Positions 1 through 8,206 of a stretch of DNA of 47,134 nucleotides are shown here, piece by piece (positions within the stretch are counted from its first letter, which is position 1; each line of letters opens with the position of its first letter). The notes beneath the pieces were generated by a model. That model had not been told where the DNA came from. It saw only the letters and a list, made by a program, of their open reading frames with translations, and made no database searches. The translations under genes and the position numbers were made by a program. The stretch is taken from positions 1 through 47,134 of the forward strand of contig CANRGX010000015.1 in NCBI GenBank assembly GCA_947630215.1, written 5' to 3'. The stretch comes from an uncultured Eisenbergiella sp. GTDB lineage: Bacteria > Bacillota > Clostridia > Lachnospirales > Lachnospiraceae.

Positions 1-135
1 CGCCTCCGTCTTCTGTGCGTCAGCCCCCTCCGACGCAAATACCGTAGTAAAAGCCGAGGACTGTAAAACCATCGCAAGCGCCAGAATCATTGCAAGGCTG
101 CTTTTCAATATAGATCTTCTCGGTTTCCGTTTCAT
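1..135 (-). CDS. Surface adhesin paralogue, N-terminal fragment (cut by window edge)
   Basis: Only the first 45 codons are inside the window. They encode a signal peptide: a basic start MKRKPRRS, a hydrophobic stretch LAMILALAMVL, and a cleavage-like TVFAS site near residue 34. The fragment matches the start of the next gene (473-5245) at about nine bases in ten with no gaps, so it is a tandem paralogue that continues beyond position 1. A GGGAGG ribosome binding site lies just upstream of the ATG, and a strong promoter lies at 200-228. Export is clear; the mature part cannot be seen. By inference from its neighbour it is a large wall-associated adhesin. Confidence 0.85.
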   Translation of the reverse strand, partial: MKRKPRRSILKSSLAMILALAMVLQSSAFTTVFASEGADAQKTEA

Positions 136-310
136 CGTTGCCTCCCTTTGTAATTCCCCCAACAGCAAATCAGAGATACAGATACTACTTCTAATATACA
201 TTATATAGATGAAAATGGGAAATCTCAATCGAAATATTGAATTTTTTGTAACAATATTTAACCCTTTTTTAGACTGTCTTTTGTTGATAATTGCCATTTT
301 GCCTTTACGT
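136..310. repeat. Duplicated 5' leader and promoter tract, copy 1
   Basis: This 5' leader and AT-rich upstream tract aligns with 5246-5420 at a constant offset of 5110 bp, becoming ragged past the -35 box. The conserved parts include the leader, both promoter hexamers and an upstream acaatatttaacc-like block. The rest of the 136-472 gap (about 311-410) holds nothing I recognise apart from the terminator at 411-445. Confidence 0.75.
200..228 (-). promoter_or_regulatory. Sigma-A promoter of the truncated adhesin gene
   Basis: Read on the minus strand, TTGAGA (223-228) and TATAAT (200-205) are separated by exactly 17 bp. The same arrangement recurs 5110 bp further on, in front of the second adhesin gene, so the two genes are probably co-regulated. 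Confidence 0.85.
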
Positions 311-410
311 TTAAAATTATTGTCTAATCAACCCGTTGTAAATTGTGCAATTTGTCCCACTTCAGCTTCGATCCTGAAATGTCCTCTCTTATTTCCGGAT
401 ACTTTTCTTT

Positions 411-445
411 AGAAAAAGGCCCCGCCTTTCGGCGGAGCCTTTTAT
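411..445 (-). terminator. Intrinsic terminator after the adhesin gene
   Basis: A GC-rich hairpin (418-426 with 431-439, TTTC loop on the plus strand, one mismatch) is flanked by A-runs and T-runs. It lies 28 bp beyond the stop codon of the adhesin gene. It could work in both directions, but no plus-strand gene precedes it. Confidence 0.85.
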
Positions 446-472
446 AGATACTTTATTCCGGGTCTATAGAAA

Positions 473-3400
473 TCATGCGTTTCCATTCTGCGCATCTTTT
501 TTCCTGCGCCGAATCACTACTGTTACAATCACGCCCGTCGCCGCTGCAATGACAAATACGTACAGTACTGCCATTGTCATGCCATCGTCTCCGGTTCTCA
601 CCGCTCCCAGCACGCCTCGCATGGCCCCCAGCACGCCATGCGGAGAAGCAACGTTACGGAGAGCTCCCAGCACGCCTTCTTCGTTTGGCGTTACGTTTAC
701 AATTTCCACATATTCCTGCAGTTCAGACTCGCCGGGTCTTGACTCATCCGGCCGCGTAGGCACCGTGGTGGTTTCCTCTGTCTCCGAGGTTTCTTCTGTT
801 TCGGTGGTTTCCTCTGTCTCTGAAGTCTCCTCTGTTTCAGTGGTTTCCTCTGTCTCTGAAGTTTCTTCCGTTTCGGAGGATTCCTCCGGAATAGGAGTAT
901 TGATCAGATTGTATCCGTCTACCTGTTTGGTAAATCCGGGCACTTCCTCCTCGTCAATCCGGTAGTCATACTCTGTTATTCCATCCAGAGTATATTTAGG
1001 CAGATTGCTCCATTCATACTTCCAGTTATCCGCTGCAGTTACCGTCTTCCGGCCGTACTCCACATCATTCTGATACAGAATAACTGTAATACTCTCCGGT
1101 ATAGACACTCCCTCCGGCACGTTCCAGGTCTTGGTGCCGGAAACGCTTGTTTCTTTTACTTTATTGATAATCCTCGCACTCTGATTGAGCTGGCTGTGCG
1201 TAAGGGTCAGGCTCTGGTTTGCATATTCTACATCATAAGCAAATCCGCTTCCAACCGTTTTACCGGACGCATCCGTCTCAAACACATAATATGTCTTGCC
1301 TACTTCCAGATTATCAAAGGTAACGTTCTTCTGGCTTTCGTTATTTAAGAGAATTGGCTTTACGTCGCTGATTCTTCCGGTTCCCTCTGCATCTTCAAAC
1401 AGTGCCGCATAGAATGTCGCAGAAACCGCTTTTTCTCCTTCGCTGTTTCTGACCTCCTTGGTCACGGTTATGCTTCCGCTTTCCGGCTTCTTATTGATGA
1501 CTGTCGTAGAGACCGTGCCGTTCTCCCCAATCCACCAGAATATATGCTCATTCGGATTGCTCGGATTCGGCGCTTCATACGTCGGCTTGATACCTGCCGC
1601 AATCTGCTCCGGCGTCAGGACTTCTTCTACCGTATACTGCCCGGCCGGGCCGGCAAACTTCACTTCCGCGACGGCGCTCTTGCCGTTTTCGATCTTAATC
1701 TTTGTCCGGGCGACTTCCTGACCGGCACCATTTTTCACAACAAATTCATACTCGCCGTCCAGTTCGTTTCCGACAGGCCCGTTACCCTCTACTCTCTTTT
1801 CGATCCGGATGGTGATCTTTCCATCATCTTCTCTATAAGTATTGGTCACATTCACCTGTGAAGTCTGACCGCTGACAACCGTTACATTTCCGTTGGTTAC
1901 GTTCACAGAGGATAAAATATACCCGGCTATTGCGCCGCCCTTTTCTGTTACCGTATAATTCCCCACCGGCAGGTGATCGACCGTATAGCTGTACTGTCCA
2001 TTGTTCTCGATCATATCCGCCAGGCTGAAGCTTCTATATATACCTTCTCCGTTTACTTCAAAGATAATCCCTGCCTTTTGTTCCAAAGTCAGCTCACCGG
2101 GATCGATGCCGGCAAATAACTTGGTGACCTTTAGGCTTCCTTCTCCTCCCGTAGGAATATTGACAATGCTGCCGCCATTGATATTTGCTTTATACCCGGG
2201 GACATATTCCTCTGTAACAAAATAGATGATCTTATATTGGATCGGCTTGCCGTCGCTATCATAAACAGGATTGCCATCGGCATCCTTCGCGTTCTCATAG
2301 ACCGGCAGATTTGTAAAGGTGTACCGCCAGTTATTGCCCTTCCCAAGCAGGGTCTCCGCGACTTTTTCTGTTCCAATCTCCGCGCCGTTTGCACCCCGGA
2401 TCTTCTTCCAGAGTGTCACTTTGACATCATTCTGTCCGTTTTCTGTGCCGTCAGCCCAGATCTTATGAACCTCAAAGGAGCCGTCCAGATCCTTGTTGAA
2501 GTCGTTCTTATGAGATTCATTTCCCAGGGTGAACGCCTGATCGGCGATGACAGATCCGTTGACCGCGCCAAAATGAACGGTTGCGCCGGGAGCCAACACA
2601 GAGCCTACCCACGGCCTGCCGCCGCCTACATTCATTTCTCCTGTGTACGGCCCATAATGACCTGTTCCGTCATCACAGATGAAATTCCAAAGGATATGCC
2701 CCTCGCCCTGTCCGTCCGGATCGCTGAAGCTGTCTTTCCCATTTACCCTGCCGGAGATGTCCGGTGAGAAACTGGCGCCTGCATCATAGCTATAACCCGT
2801 CATATCCACATTAAATATGATATACTGATTATAATTATACAGCAGATTCAGTATGGTATTGTTCAGCGCCTGCAATTCGCTGTAAGTAATATTGATATAA
2901 ATGACATCCTGTGCGGAATCGGTAAAGTCTAATTTGTGATCCTGTCCTTCTTGCTGCGCGACCTCCGAAAACTTCTTCCCATCACTTCCGGCTAATTGTT
3001 CGGAATACTCTTTTGCGTTTTCCAGTTCCTCATCAATATCCAGGTAGTGTTCGTCTTCATTTTCATATTTTTCAATATAAACCTTATCGGGAGAAATATT
3101 CTCGATCCAGCACACCGCACCCGACGGGAACCGTACCTGGATCCGGTTGGGTTCTATCTGTAGCACTTCTGTGCCGGAGCCCAGGACAAGATAATCGTAT
3201 CTCTCCGTATTTGAGATCTTAAAGTTCGTTACGTCCGGATCCACGTCCCCGATATAGACCACATTATTATTATTTCCGGACGTAGGCGCGCCGAAATCCT
3301 GCGTACTTCCCGCGCCGCCGTTAATGCTGTAATACTTGGCCGCCACATTTCCTGCCATATGGACATTCTGATCCACGTGTCTGGCAAAAATATGGAAATC

Positions 3401-5245
3401 AAAAGCCGCCAGCTTCTTTCTCTCAACCTTTCCGTTTTCATCCCTGGTCTCCAGGATAACGCCGCCGGTAGCTTCATATTTATCTTCAATCGCCGTCAGC
3501 ATATTGACAGAGTACAGAACGTAGATGGAGAAATGATCCGCCTCAATCGAAACCGCCGTCTCATTTCCGATCACCGTGCCTTCAATGCTGTCATCCTCAG
3601 CCATATGACTGACCAGAACCAACCCATCGTCCGTCTCAATACCGGTATCGGCAAACTCTACTATTACAGAACCGTCCGGCTGTACTTCTTCCCCGTTTAC
3701 GATCAATGTAATATCGAATGCTTTTACATCCCTAAGTTCAAAACCGGTCTTTTCCTCGATTGTCTTTTTGGCCGCCGAGTCGGAAACCCTGACCGCTTTC
3801 ACTTCGGTCTTGGGCGGCAGGATGCTGTTGTCCGCCGCGGACACGGTAATCGTCACACCGTCACAGACCGTGCTGATAGAAGTGGGGCCTTCCGTATCGC
3901 TGCCCTCCAGCAGTCTCCACTCTCCGGAGAAGGACACGTCCTCTATCTTCTCGCCGTTGATATAAAACCGGCCGTTCAGATTCTCCACGTTGTCCGTGTT
4001 CTCGTTGATATAGCCCTTCATGGTCAGCTTTATCTTCTGACCCACTTCCAGGCTGGAAACATTCCAGGTTACGTTCTGGCCGTCGATCTTCGCGCCGTCA
4101 GAACCGCTTTCTATCGTGATAATGGAAGGAATGACAGCCGTCACTTCAACATTTTCCGCATCCAGATCCGCAGACTGATTCTCCACCACCACGGTGTACG
4201 TCATGTTTACTTTCTTGCTGAAGATCATTCTGCTGGCCTTCTGGGTGACAGTACCGGTCAGGACAGCCTGCTCCTTTCCTTCGTCTTCTTCTGTGACGGT
4301 TTCCGTTTCGGTTTCCGTCTCTGTCTCGGTCTCCGTTTCTGTGACGATCTCTGTTTCTGTTTCCGTCTCCGTCTCGGTTTCCGCCTCTACCTCGGTCTCG
4401 GTTTCGGTCTCTGTCTCGATCTCGGTCTCAACAGGCTCCACAGACTCTGCCTCAGACGGGCTTTCCGTTTCTTTCTGTTCTACGGATGCCTCTACAGATG
4501 CCGTCTCCACGGCCTCTGTCGTCTCGGTGGATTCCGTCTCTGCCGCGGGTTCGGACGGCTTCTCCTCCGATACGGCCGGTTTTGTCTCTGCAGGCTCTGC
4601 TTTCTCCCGGTAGGATACAGTAATGCGGATATCCGCGCCAACAGAAGCGATAGTATACGTATCGCCTTCTACCGCAACCTCTGCGCCGGACGCGTCAACG
4701 CCGGCGACTTCAAAGCCGTCGTTTGCCTTCACATCAAAAGAGAAAGGCTCGCCAGTATTGACAGCCCCCTGCCATGCGCTGGTGTCAATCGCTTCGCCAT
4801 TGACAAATACGGTGCCGGCTTCCCCCGACGCGGGATCAAAGGAAACGCTCCAGACCGTAACAGCCTCCTGCTGTCCGTCCGCAGTGCTTTCTTCAACCTG
4901 TGTCGCGGAGGGCTGTCCGTTTTCCGGAGTCTCCTCCGTCACAGTCTCCGCCGGAACCGTCTGTTTTTCTTCTGCCGGTGTTTCCGGCTCCACAGAGATT
5001 TCCGGTTCCACGGGCGCTTCCGGTTCTTCTGCCAAAACTACCGCTTCTTCTTCCGCGGGCGCGGCCACATCCTCCTGCGCTTTTTCCTCTGCCGCAGGAA
5101 TTTCCTGTACCGCCTCCGTCTTCTGTCCGTCAGCCCCTTCTGACGCAAATACCGTAGTAAAAGCCGAGGACTGTAAAACCATCGCAAGCGCCAAAGTAAT
5201 TGCAAGGCCGCTTTCAAACATAGGTCTTCTCGGTTTCCGCTTCAT
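473..5245 (-). CDS. Large secreted Cna B-type adhesin, 1590 aa
   Basis: This is a cell-surface protein. The ATG at 5245 has an AGGAGG 5 bp upstream; an in-frame extension to 5278 lacks one. In order it shows: signal peptide (1-34); acidic low-complexity stalk; a small beta domain (about 130-215); Glu-Thr repeats (about 274-317); a DUF11-like region (about 335-420); a choice-of-anchor A-like region (about 620-915, with the GSVLAP...GSVIA pattern); about five Cna B/SpaA-like domains (about 920-1490) with VxK...VTEE-type isopeptide signatures; (S/T)ETEET repeats; three VLGA motifs; a membrane segment; and an RRRKK tail. There is no LPXTG, only RTGDDG before the membrane segment, and no sortase gene is in the window. 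A role in adhesion to host or glycans is inferred. It has a truncated tandem paralogue downstream. Confidence 0.9.
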   Translation of the reverse strand: MKRKPRRPMFESGLAITLALAMVLQSSAFTTVFASEGADGQKTEAVQEIPAAEEKAQEDVAAPAEEEAVVLAEEPEAPVEPEISVEPETPAEEKQTVPAETVTEETPENGQPSATQVEESTADGQQEAVTVWSVSFDPASGEAGTVFVNGEAIDTSAWQGAVNTGEPFSFDVKANDGFEVAGVDASGAEVAVEGDTYTIASVGADIRITVSYREKAEPAETKPAVSEEKPSEPAAETESTETTEAVETASVEASVEQKETESPSEAESVEPVETEIETETETETEVEAETETETETETEIVTETETETETETETETVTEEDEGKEQAVLTGTVTQKASRMIFSKKVNMTYTVVVENQSADLDAENVEVTAVIPSIITIESGSDGAKIDGQNVTWNVSSLEVGQKIKLTMKGYINENTDNVENLNGRFYINGEKIEDVSFSGEWRLLEGSDTEGPTSISTVCDGVTITVSAADNSILPPKTEVKAVRVSDSAAKKTIEEKTGFELRDVKAFDITLIVNGEEVQPDGSVIVEFADTGIETDDGLVLVSHMAEDDSIEGTVIGNETAVSIEADHFSIYVLYSVNMLTAIEDKYEATGGVILETRDENGKVERKKLAAFDFHIFARHVDQNVHMAGNVAAKYYSINGGAGSTQDFGAPTSGNNNNVVYIGDVDPDVTNFKISNTERYDYLVLGSGTEVLQIEPNRIQVRFPSGAVCWIENISPDKVYIEKYENEDEHYLDIDEELENAKEYSEQLAGSDGKKFSEVAQQEGQDHKLDFTDSAQDVIYINITYSELQALNNTILNLLYNYNQYIIFNVDMTGYSYDAGASFSPDISGRVNGKDSFSDPDGQGEGHILWNFICDDGTGHYGPYTGEMNVGGGRPWVGSVLAPGATVHFGAVNGSVIADQAFTLGNESHKNDFNKDLDGSFEVHKIWADGTENGQNDVKVTLWKKIRGANGAEIGTEKVAETLLGKGNNWRYTFTNLPVYENAKDADGNPVYDSDGKPIQYKIIYFVTEEYVPGYKANINGGSIVNIPTGGEGSLKVTKLFAGIDPGELTLEQKAGIIFEVNGEGIYRSFSLADMIENNGQYSYTVDHLPVGNYTVTEKGGAIAGYILSSVNVTNGNVTVVSGQTSQVNVTNTYREDDGKITIRIEKRVEGNGPVGNELDGEYEFVVKNGAGQEVARTKIKIENGKSAVAEVKFAGPAGQYTVEEVLTPEQIAAGIKPTYEAPNPSNPNEHIFWWIGENGTVSTTVINKKPESGSITVTKEVRNSEGEKAVSATFYAALFEDAEGTGRISDVKPILLNNESQKNVTFDNLEVGKTYYVFETDASGKTVGSGFAYDVEYANQSLTLTHSQLNQSARIINKVKETSVSGTKTWNVPEGVSIPESITVILYQNDVEYGRKTVTAADNWKYEWSNLPKYTLDGITEYDYRIDEEEVPGFTKQVDGYNLINTPIPEESSETEETSETEETTETEETSETEETTETEETSETEETTTVPTRPDESRPGESELQEYVEIVNVTPNEEGVLGALRNVASPHGVLGAMRGVLGAVRTGDDGMTMAVLYVFVIAAATGVIVTVVIRRRKKDAQNGNA
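771..888 (-). repeat. 18-bp tandem repeats encoding (S/T)ETEET
   Basis: Six to seven imperfect 18-bp units encode SETEET/TETEET just before the anchor region of the adhesin. Such in-frame repeats can change copy number by slippage without breaking the frame. Confidence 0.85.
4292..4426 (-). repeat. Glu-Thr dipeptide repeat tract in the adhesin
   Basis: A near-continuous run of alternating Glu and Thr codons (residues about 274-317) with mixed synonymous codons, broken by a few Val, Ala and Ile codons. It probably forms an extended, highly acidic stalk. Confidence 0.85.
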
Positions 5246-5420
5246 TGTTACCTCCTCTTGTAACTCTCCCAATAGCAAATCAGATATACAGATACTACTT
5301 CTACTTTATATTATATAGATAAAATCCAGAAAACTCAACCGATAATCCCGATTTTTTTACAACAATATTTAACCTTTTTTTCTACCATTTTTTGTATGTA
5401 ATTGACATTTTAACCTTTTA
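5246..5420. repeat. Duplicated 5' leader and promoter tract, copy 2
   Basis: Homologous to 136-310. It includes the leader, both promoter hexamers and the upstream acaatatttaacc block. Similarity fades beyond about 5420, although a degenerate match continues to the aactgtgcgattt tract near 5453-5465 (aattgtgcaattt near 341 in the first copy). Confidence 0.75.
5310..5338 (-). promoter_or_regulatory. Sigma-A promoter of the full-length adhesin gene
   Basis: On the minus strand, TTGAGT (5333-5338) and TATAAT (5310-5315) have a 17-bp spacer. This is the same layout, exactly 5110 bp away, as the promoter of the truncated paralogue. Confidence 0.85.
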
Positions 5421-5522
5421 ACCCAAAAAATTTACCAAAAAACAGCAATTCTAACTGTGCGATTTACCCATGACAAGGATGCCGGGCCGCTGTGCCGTAT
5501 TTTGCGTCAGAAACCGGTACAA

Positions 5523-5560
5523 CAAAAAAACTGCCGCAGGTTTGCTGCGGCAGTTTTTGT
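5523..5560 (-). terminator. Intrinsic terminator after the antiporter gene
   Basis: A perfect 9-bp GC-rich stem (5531-5539 with 5545-5553) sits between an A-run and a T-run. It lies 28 bp beyond the stop of the minus-strand antiporter gene and insulates it from the adhesin gene. Confidence 0.9.
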
Positions 5561-5587
5561 TTGAAATTCAGAAAAAAGACAACCCCA

Positions 5588-6880
5588 TTACGGATCCTCA
5601 TGCCGTCCCAGATGGAACAGAACCACCGGCCGGTTCCTGCGCCGTGCGTCCGTCCGGCCTTCGGCATGGATTTCGCCGGCCGCCGTCAGCGCATACTTTG
5701 TCAATGCGGGACCGACCAGTTCATATATCAGAACGGAGAACAGCACCACGCTGCGGATCGTGGCGCCGTCCTGCAGATGCTGGGCGGTCATCGCCATGCC
5801 CAGGGAAACGCCCGCCTGCGGCAGCAGTGTAATGCCCAGATATTTTTTGATCTCCTCGCTGCACTTGGAGAGCGCGCAGCTTTCATAGGCGCCCAGATAT
5901 TTGCCCGCCGAGCGCGTGACGATATACACGGCGCCGATGAGCAGCACCATGGGATTGGACAGGATCTGCAGATCCAGCCCCGCGCCGGAAAGAACGAAAA
6001 ACAGGACGTAAAGCGGGGCCGTCCAGTCCTCAATGCGTTCCATCAGGCTTTCGGAGAAATCGCAGATATTACAGAATACCGTCCCCGCCATCATACAGAC
6101 CAGCAGCAGGCTGAAGCTGACATGGATTCCCGCCACGTCAAACTGCAGCATGGATGCGCCCACGGTAAACAGCACACAGGAAATGGTAAGGCTCAGCCGT
6201 TTGCTGCCGGAATGGAAATATTTCTCCACCAGATGCAGCAGCAGCCCGGCCAGACTCCCCAGCAAAAGAGACAGCACGATCTCCAGAACCGGCTCCAGCA
6301 GCACGCTTTTCAGACTGATCGTACCGCTTTCCAGAGCGGACGCGATGCCGAACGAAGCGGCAAACAGCACCAGGCCCACCGCGTCGTCGATGGCCACCAC
6401 CAGCAAAAGCAGCTTGGTCAGGGGCCCTTCCGCCTTGTACTGCCGGACTACCATCAGCGTCGCGGCAGGCGCCGTGGCAGCGGCGATGGCGCCCAGTGTA
6501 ATTGCCGAGGAAACGGAAATCACCTGAGGGAAAATCAGATGCAGCACGATCAGGCCGATGTCCACGAGAACCGTAGTGATGACGGCCTGCAGAATACCTA
6601 CCGTAATCGCCTGGCGGCCCATGTGCCGAAGCTGTTCCAGCCGAAACTCATTTCCTATCGTAAAGGCGATAAAGCCCAGCGCCACCTGGGAAATCAGATC
6701 CAGACTTTCCACGGTCTCCGGCGTGGAAAACACCAGGCCAATCCTGCCCAGACAAAAGGGGCCCAGCAGCACGCCCGCCACCAGATAGGCGGTGACTGCG
6801 GGAAGCTGCAGCCGCTTTGCCAGCCGGGTCATCAACAGGCCGCCGAGCATGGCGGCCGATAATTGCAATAAAATTTCCAT
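5588..6880 (-). CDS. CPA2-family cation:proton antiporter (KefB/NapA-like membrane domain), 430 aa
   Basis: A multi-pass membrane protein predicted to exchange Na+ or K+ for H+. The start PAVTAYLVAGVLLGPFCLG and the following hydrophobic segments are typical of the Na_H_Exchanger domain, which fills the whole protein. At 430 aa it lacks the C-terminal TrkA-N/RCK domain of KefB/KefC, so it is probably not glutathione- or nucleotide-gated in that way. An AGGAGG lies 10 bp upstream of the ATG. It is divergent from the transporter at 7091; the shared intergenic region has a repeated 13-bp element. It ends in its own terminator, so it is probably monocistronic. The ion is not determinable from sequence alone. 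Confidence 0.85.
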   Translation of the reverse strand: MEILLQLSAAMLGGLLMTRLAKRLQLPAVTAYLVAGVLLGPFCLGRIGLVFSTPETVESLDLISQVALGFIAFTIGNEFRLEQLRHMGRQAITVGILQAVITTVLVDIGLIVLHLIFPQVISVSSAITLGAIAAATAPAATLMVVRQYKAEGPLTKLLLLVVAIDDAVGLVLFAASFGIASALESGTISLKSVLLEPVLEIVLSLLLGSLAGLLLHLVEKYFHSGSKRLSLTISCVLFTVGASMLQFDVAGIHVSFSLLLVCMMAGTVFCNICDFSESLMERIEDWTAPLYVLFFVLSGAGLDLQILSNPMVLLIGAVYIVTRSAGKYLGAYESCALSKCSEEIKKYLGITLLPQAGVSLGMAMTAQHLQDGATIRSVVLFSVLIYELVGPALTKYALTAAGEIHAEGRTDARRRNRPVVLFHLGRHEDP

Positions 6881-6935
6881 TCTATATCGTCCTCCTTTTC
6901 AAGGATAATTCCGAAAGTACTATAATTCCGAGTTG

Positions 6936-6970
6936 TGAACAAATTGTATCTTTAAAATGAACAAATTGTA
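6936..6970. promoter_or_regulatory. 13-bp direct repeat between divergent transporters (candidate operator)
   Basis: TGAACAAATTGTA occurs exactly at 6936-6948 and again at 6958-6970, a period of 22 bp or about two helical turns. The pair is bracketed by inverted CGAGTT/AACTCG. On the minus strand the element overlaps a possible promoter for the antiporter (TTTACA, 18 bp, TACAAT). The spacing suits side-by-side binding of a regulator. No regulator gene is adjacent. Confidence 0.5.
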
Positions 6971-7090
6971 AACTCGTGGCTTATGGCCGCAAAAAAAAGG
7001 ATTCTGATAAAAATCCGGAAAAAGACTGGCGCGGCAGGCCAATTTCGCTTACAATAGTCCCAGACTGACGAAAAGGGGAGGAAATTCCCA

Positions 7091-8182
7091 ATGAAAAAAG
7101 AACCTGTTTTGATGATTTCGGCGATTTGTATGGTGATATCCATGTTTTTTGTACCGCCTGGCGCCGCCTACATCGATTACATTGACTTTCGGGTGCTGGC
7201 GCTTTTATTCTGTCTGATGGCGGTGGTGGCCGGACTGCAGCGGCACGGCCTGTTTAACTGGCTGGCGGCCCGGATGCTGACCGGAGAAAAGCAGCGGCGT
7301 ATGCTGTTCTTGCTGTTGATCCTGCTGCCCTTTTTCTCCTCCATGCTGGTGACCAACGACGTGGCCCTGATTACCTTCGTCCCTTTTGCACTTCTGATTC
7401 TGGATCTGACCGGACAACAGCGCTTTGCCATTTTCCTTGTGGTCATGCAGACGGTGGCCGCCAATCTGGGAAGCATGGCGACGCCCGTGGGAAATCCGCA
7501 GAATCTCTATTTATATTCCCGTTTTCAGATTCCGGCCGGCGCCTTTTTTCTGACGGTGCTGCCCTATACGCTTGTTACGCTGCCCCTTCTGGCTCTCAGC
7601 GTTCTGTTCTGTCCCAGAGGGACGCTTCGCGTCTCCCTTCCCGAAACCGCGCTCTCCAAAAACAGGGGACATATCTGTCTGTATCTGTCGCTGTTTGTCC
7701 TCTGTCTGCTCTCCGTTTTCCATGTCCTGCACTACGGTCTTTTGCTGGCGGTTGTCTGCGCTGCGCTGGCTTTGGCCGACCGCTCTTTGTATAAGACGCT
7801 GGACTACGGACTGCTTTTGACCTTCGTCTGCTTTTTTATTTTTGCGGGAAATATCGGCGCCATCGGCGGCGTCCGGCTGTTTCTGCAAAACCTTCTGGCC
7901 TGGCAGCCGCTGGTGACCGCTGCGCTGGCCAGCCAGGTTATCAGCAATGTGCCGGCGGCCGTATTGCTTTCGGGCTTTACCCAGGACTGGCGCGCCCTTC
8001 TGCTGGGCACGGATATCGGCGGCCTGGGGACGCCCATCGCGTCCCTGGCCAGCCTCATTTCCTTCCGGCTCTATCTCAAATCAAACGGTGCGAATGCGCG
8101 CAGATATATGGCCGTTTTCCTGGCGGTCAACGCAGCGGGCCTGCTTCTCTTTCTTTCTGCCGCCGTGCTGACGGGCCGCTGA
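7091..8182 (+). CDS. SLC13/ArsB-like transporter (ion transporter superfamily), 363 aa
   Basis: A very hydrophobic inner-membrane protein. Two re-entrant-loop signatures of the ArsB/NhaD/SLC13 group are visible: TNDVALITFVPF (about 82-93) and GSMATPVGNPQNLYLY (about 127-142), with a second SNVPAAVLLSGF copy in the C-terminal half. The family moves dicarboxylates, sulfate, arsenite or Na+; the substrate here is unknown. At 363 aa it is shorter than most members (about 420-450). A GGGGAGG ribosome binding site precedes the ATG. It runs head-on to replication from oriC and stops 24 bp from the convergent CotH gene, with no clear terminator between them. Confidence 0.75.
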   Translation: MKKEPVLMISAICMVISMFFVPPGAAYIDYIDFRVLALLFCLMAVVAGLQRHGLFNWLAARMLTGEKQRRMLFLLLILLPFFSSMLVTNDVALITFVPFALLILDLTGQQRFAIFLVVMQTVAANLGSMATPVGNPQNLYLYSRFQIPAGAFFLTVLPYTLVTLPLLALSVLFCPRGTLRVSLPETALSKNRGHICLYLSLFVLCLLSVFHVLHYGLLLAVVCAALALADRSLYKTLDYGLLLTFVCFFIFAGNIGAIGGVRLFLQNLLAWQPLVTAALASQVISNVPAAVLLSGFTQDWRALLLGTDIGGLGTPIASLASLISFRLYLKSNGANARRYMAVFLAVNAAGLLLFLSAAVLTGR

Positions 8183-8206
8183 TACTGCGCACTTTATTTG
8201 CCGCCG

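Noticed and set aside
771-888. CRISPR-like array
   Set aside because: The 18-bp repeats are contiguous, in frame and code for (S/T)ETEET; there are no spacers.
3359-5143. 594-aa plus-strand open frame opposite the adhesin gene
   Set aside because: It is an antisense shadow of the repetitive Glu/Thr-rich coding sequence; Arg/Phe/Leu-rich, with no ribosome binding site or recognisable domain.
5492-6862. 456-aa plus-strand open frame opposite the antiporter
   Set aside because: Gln/His/Arg-rich shadow of a membrane-protein gene; it has no start signal.
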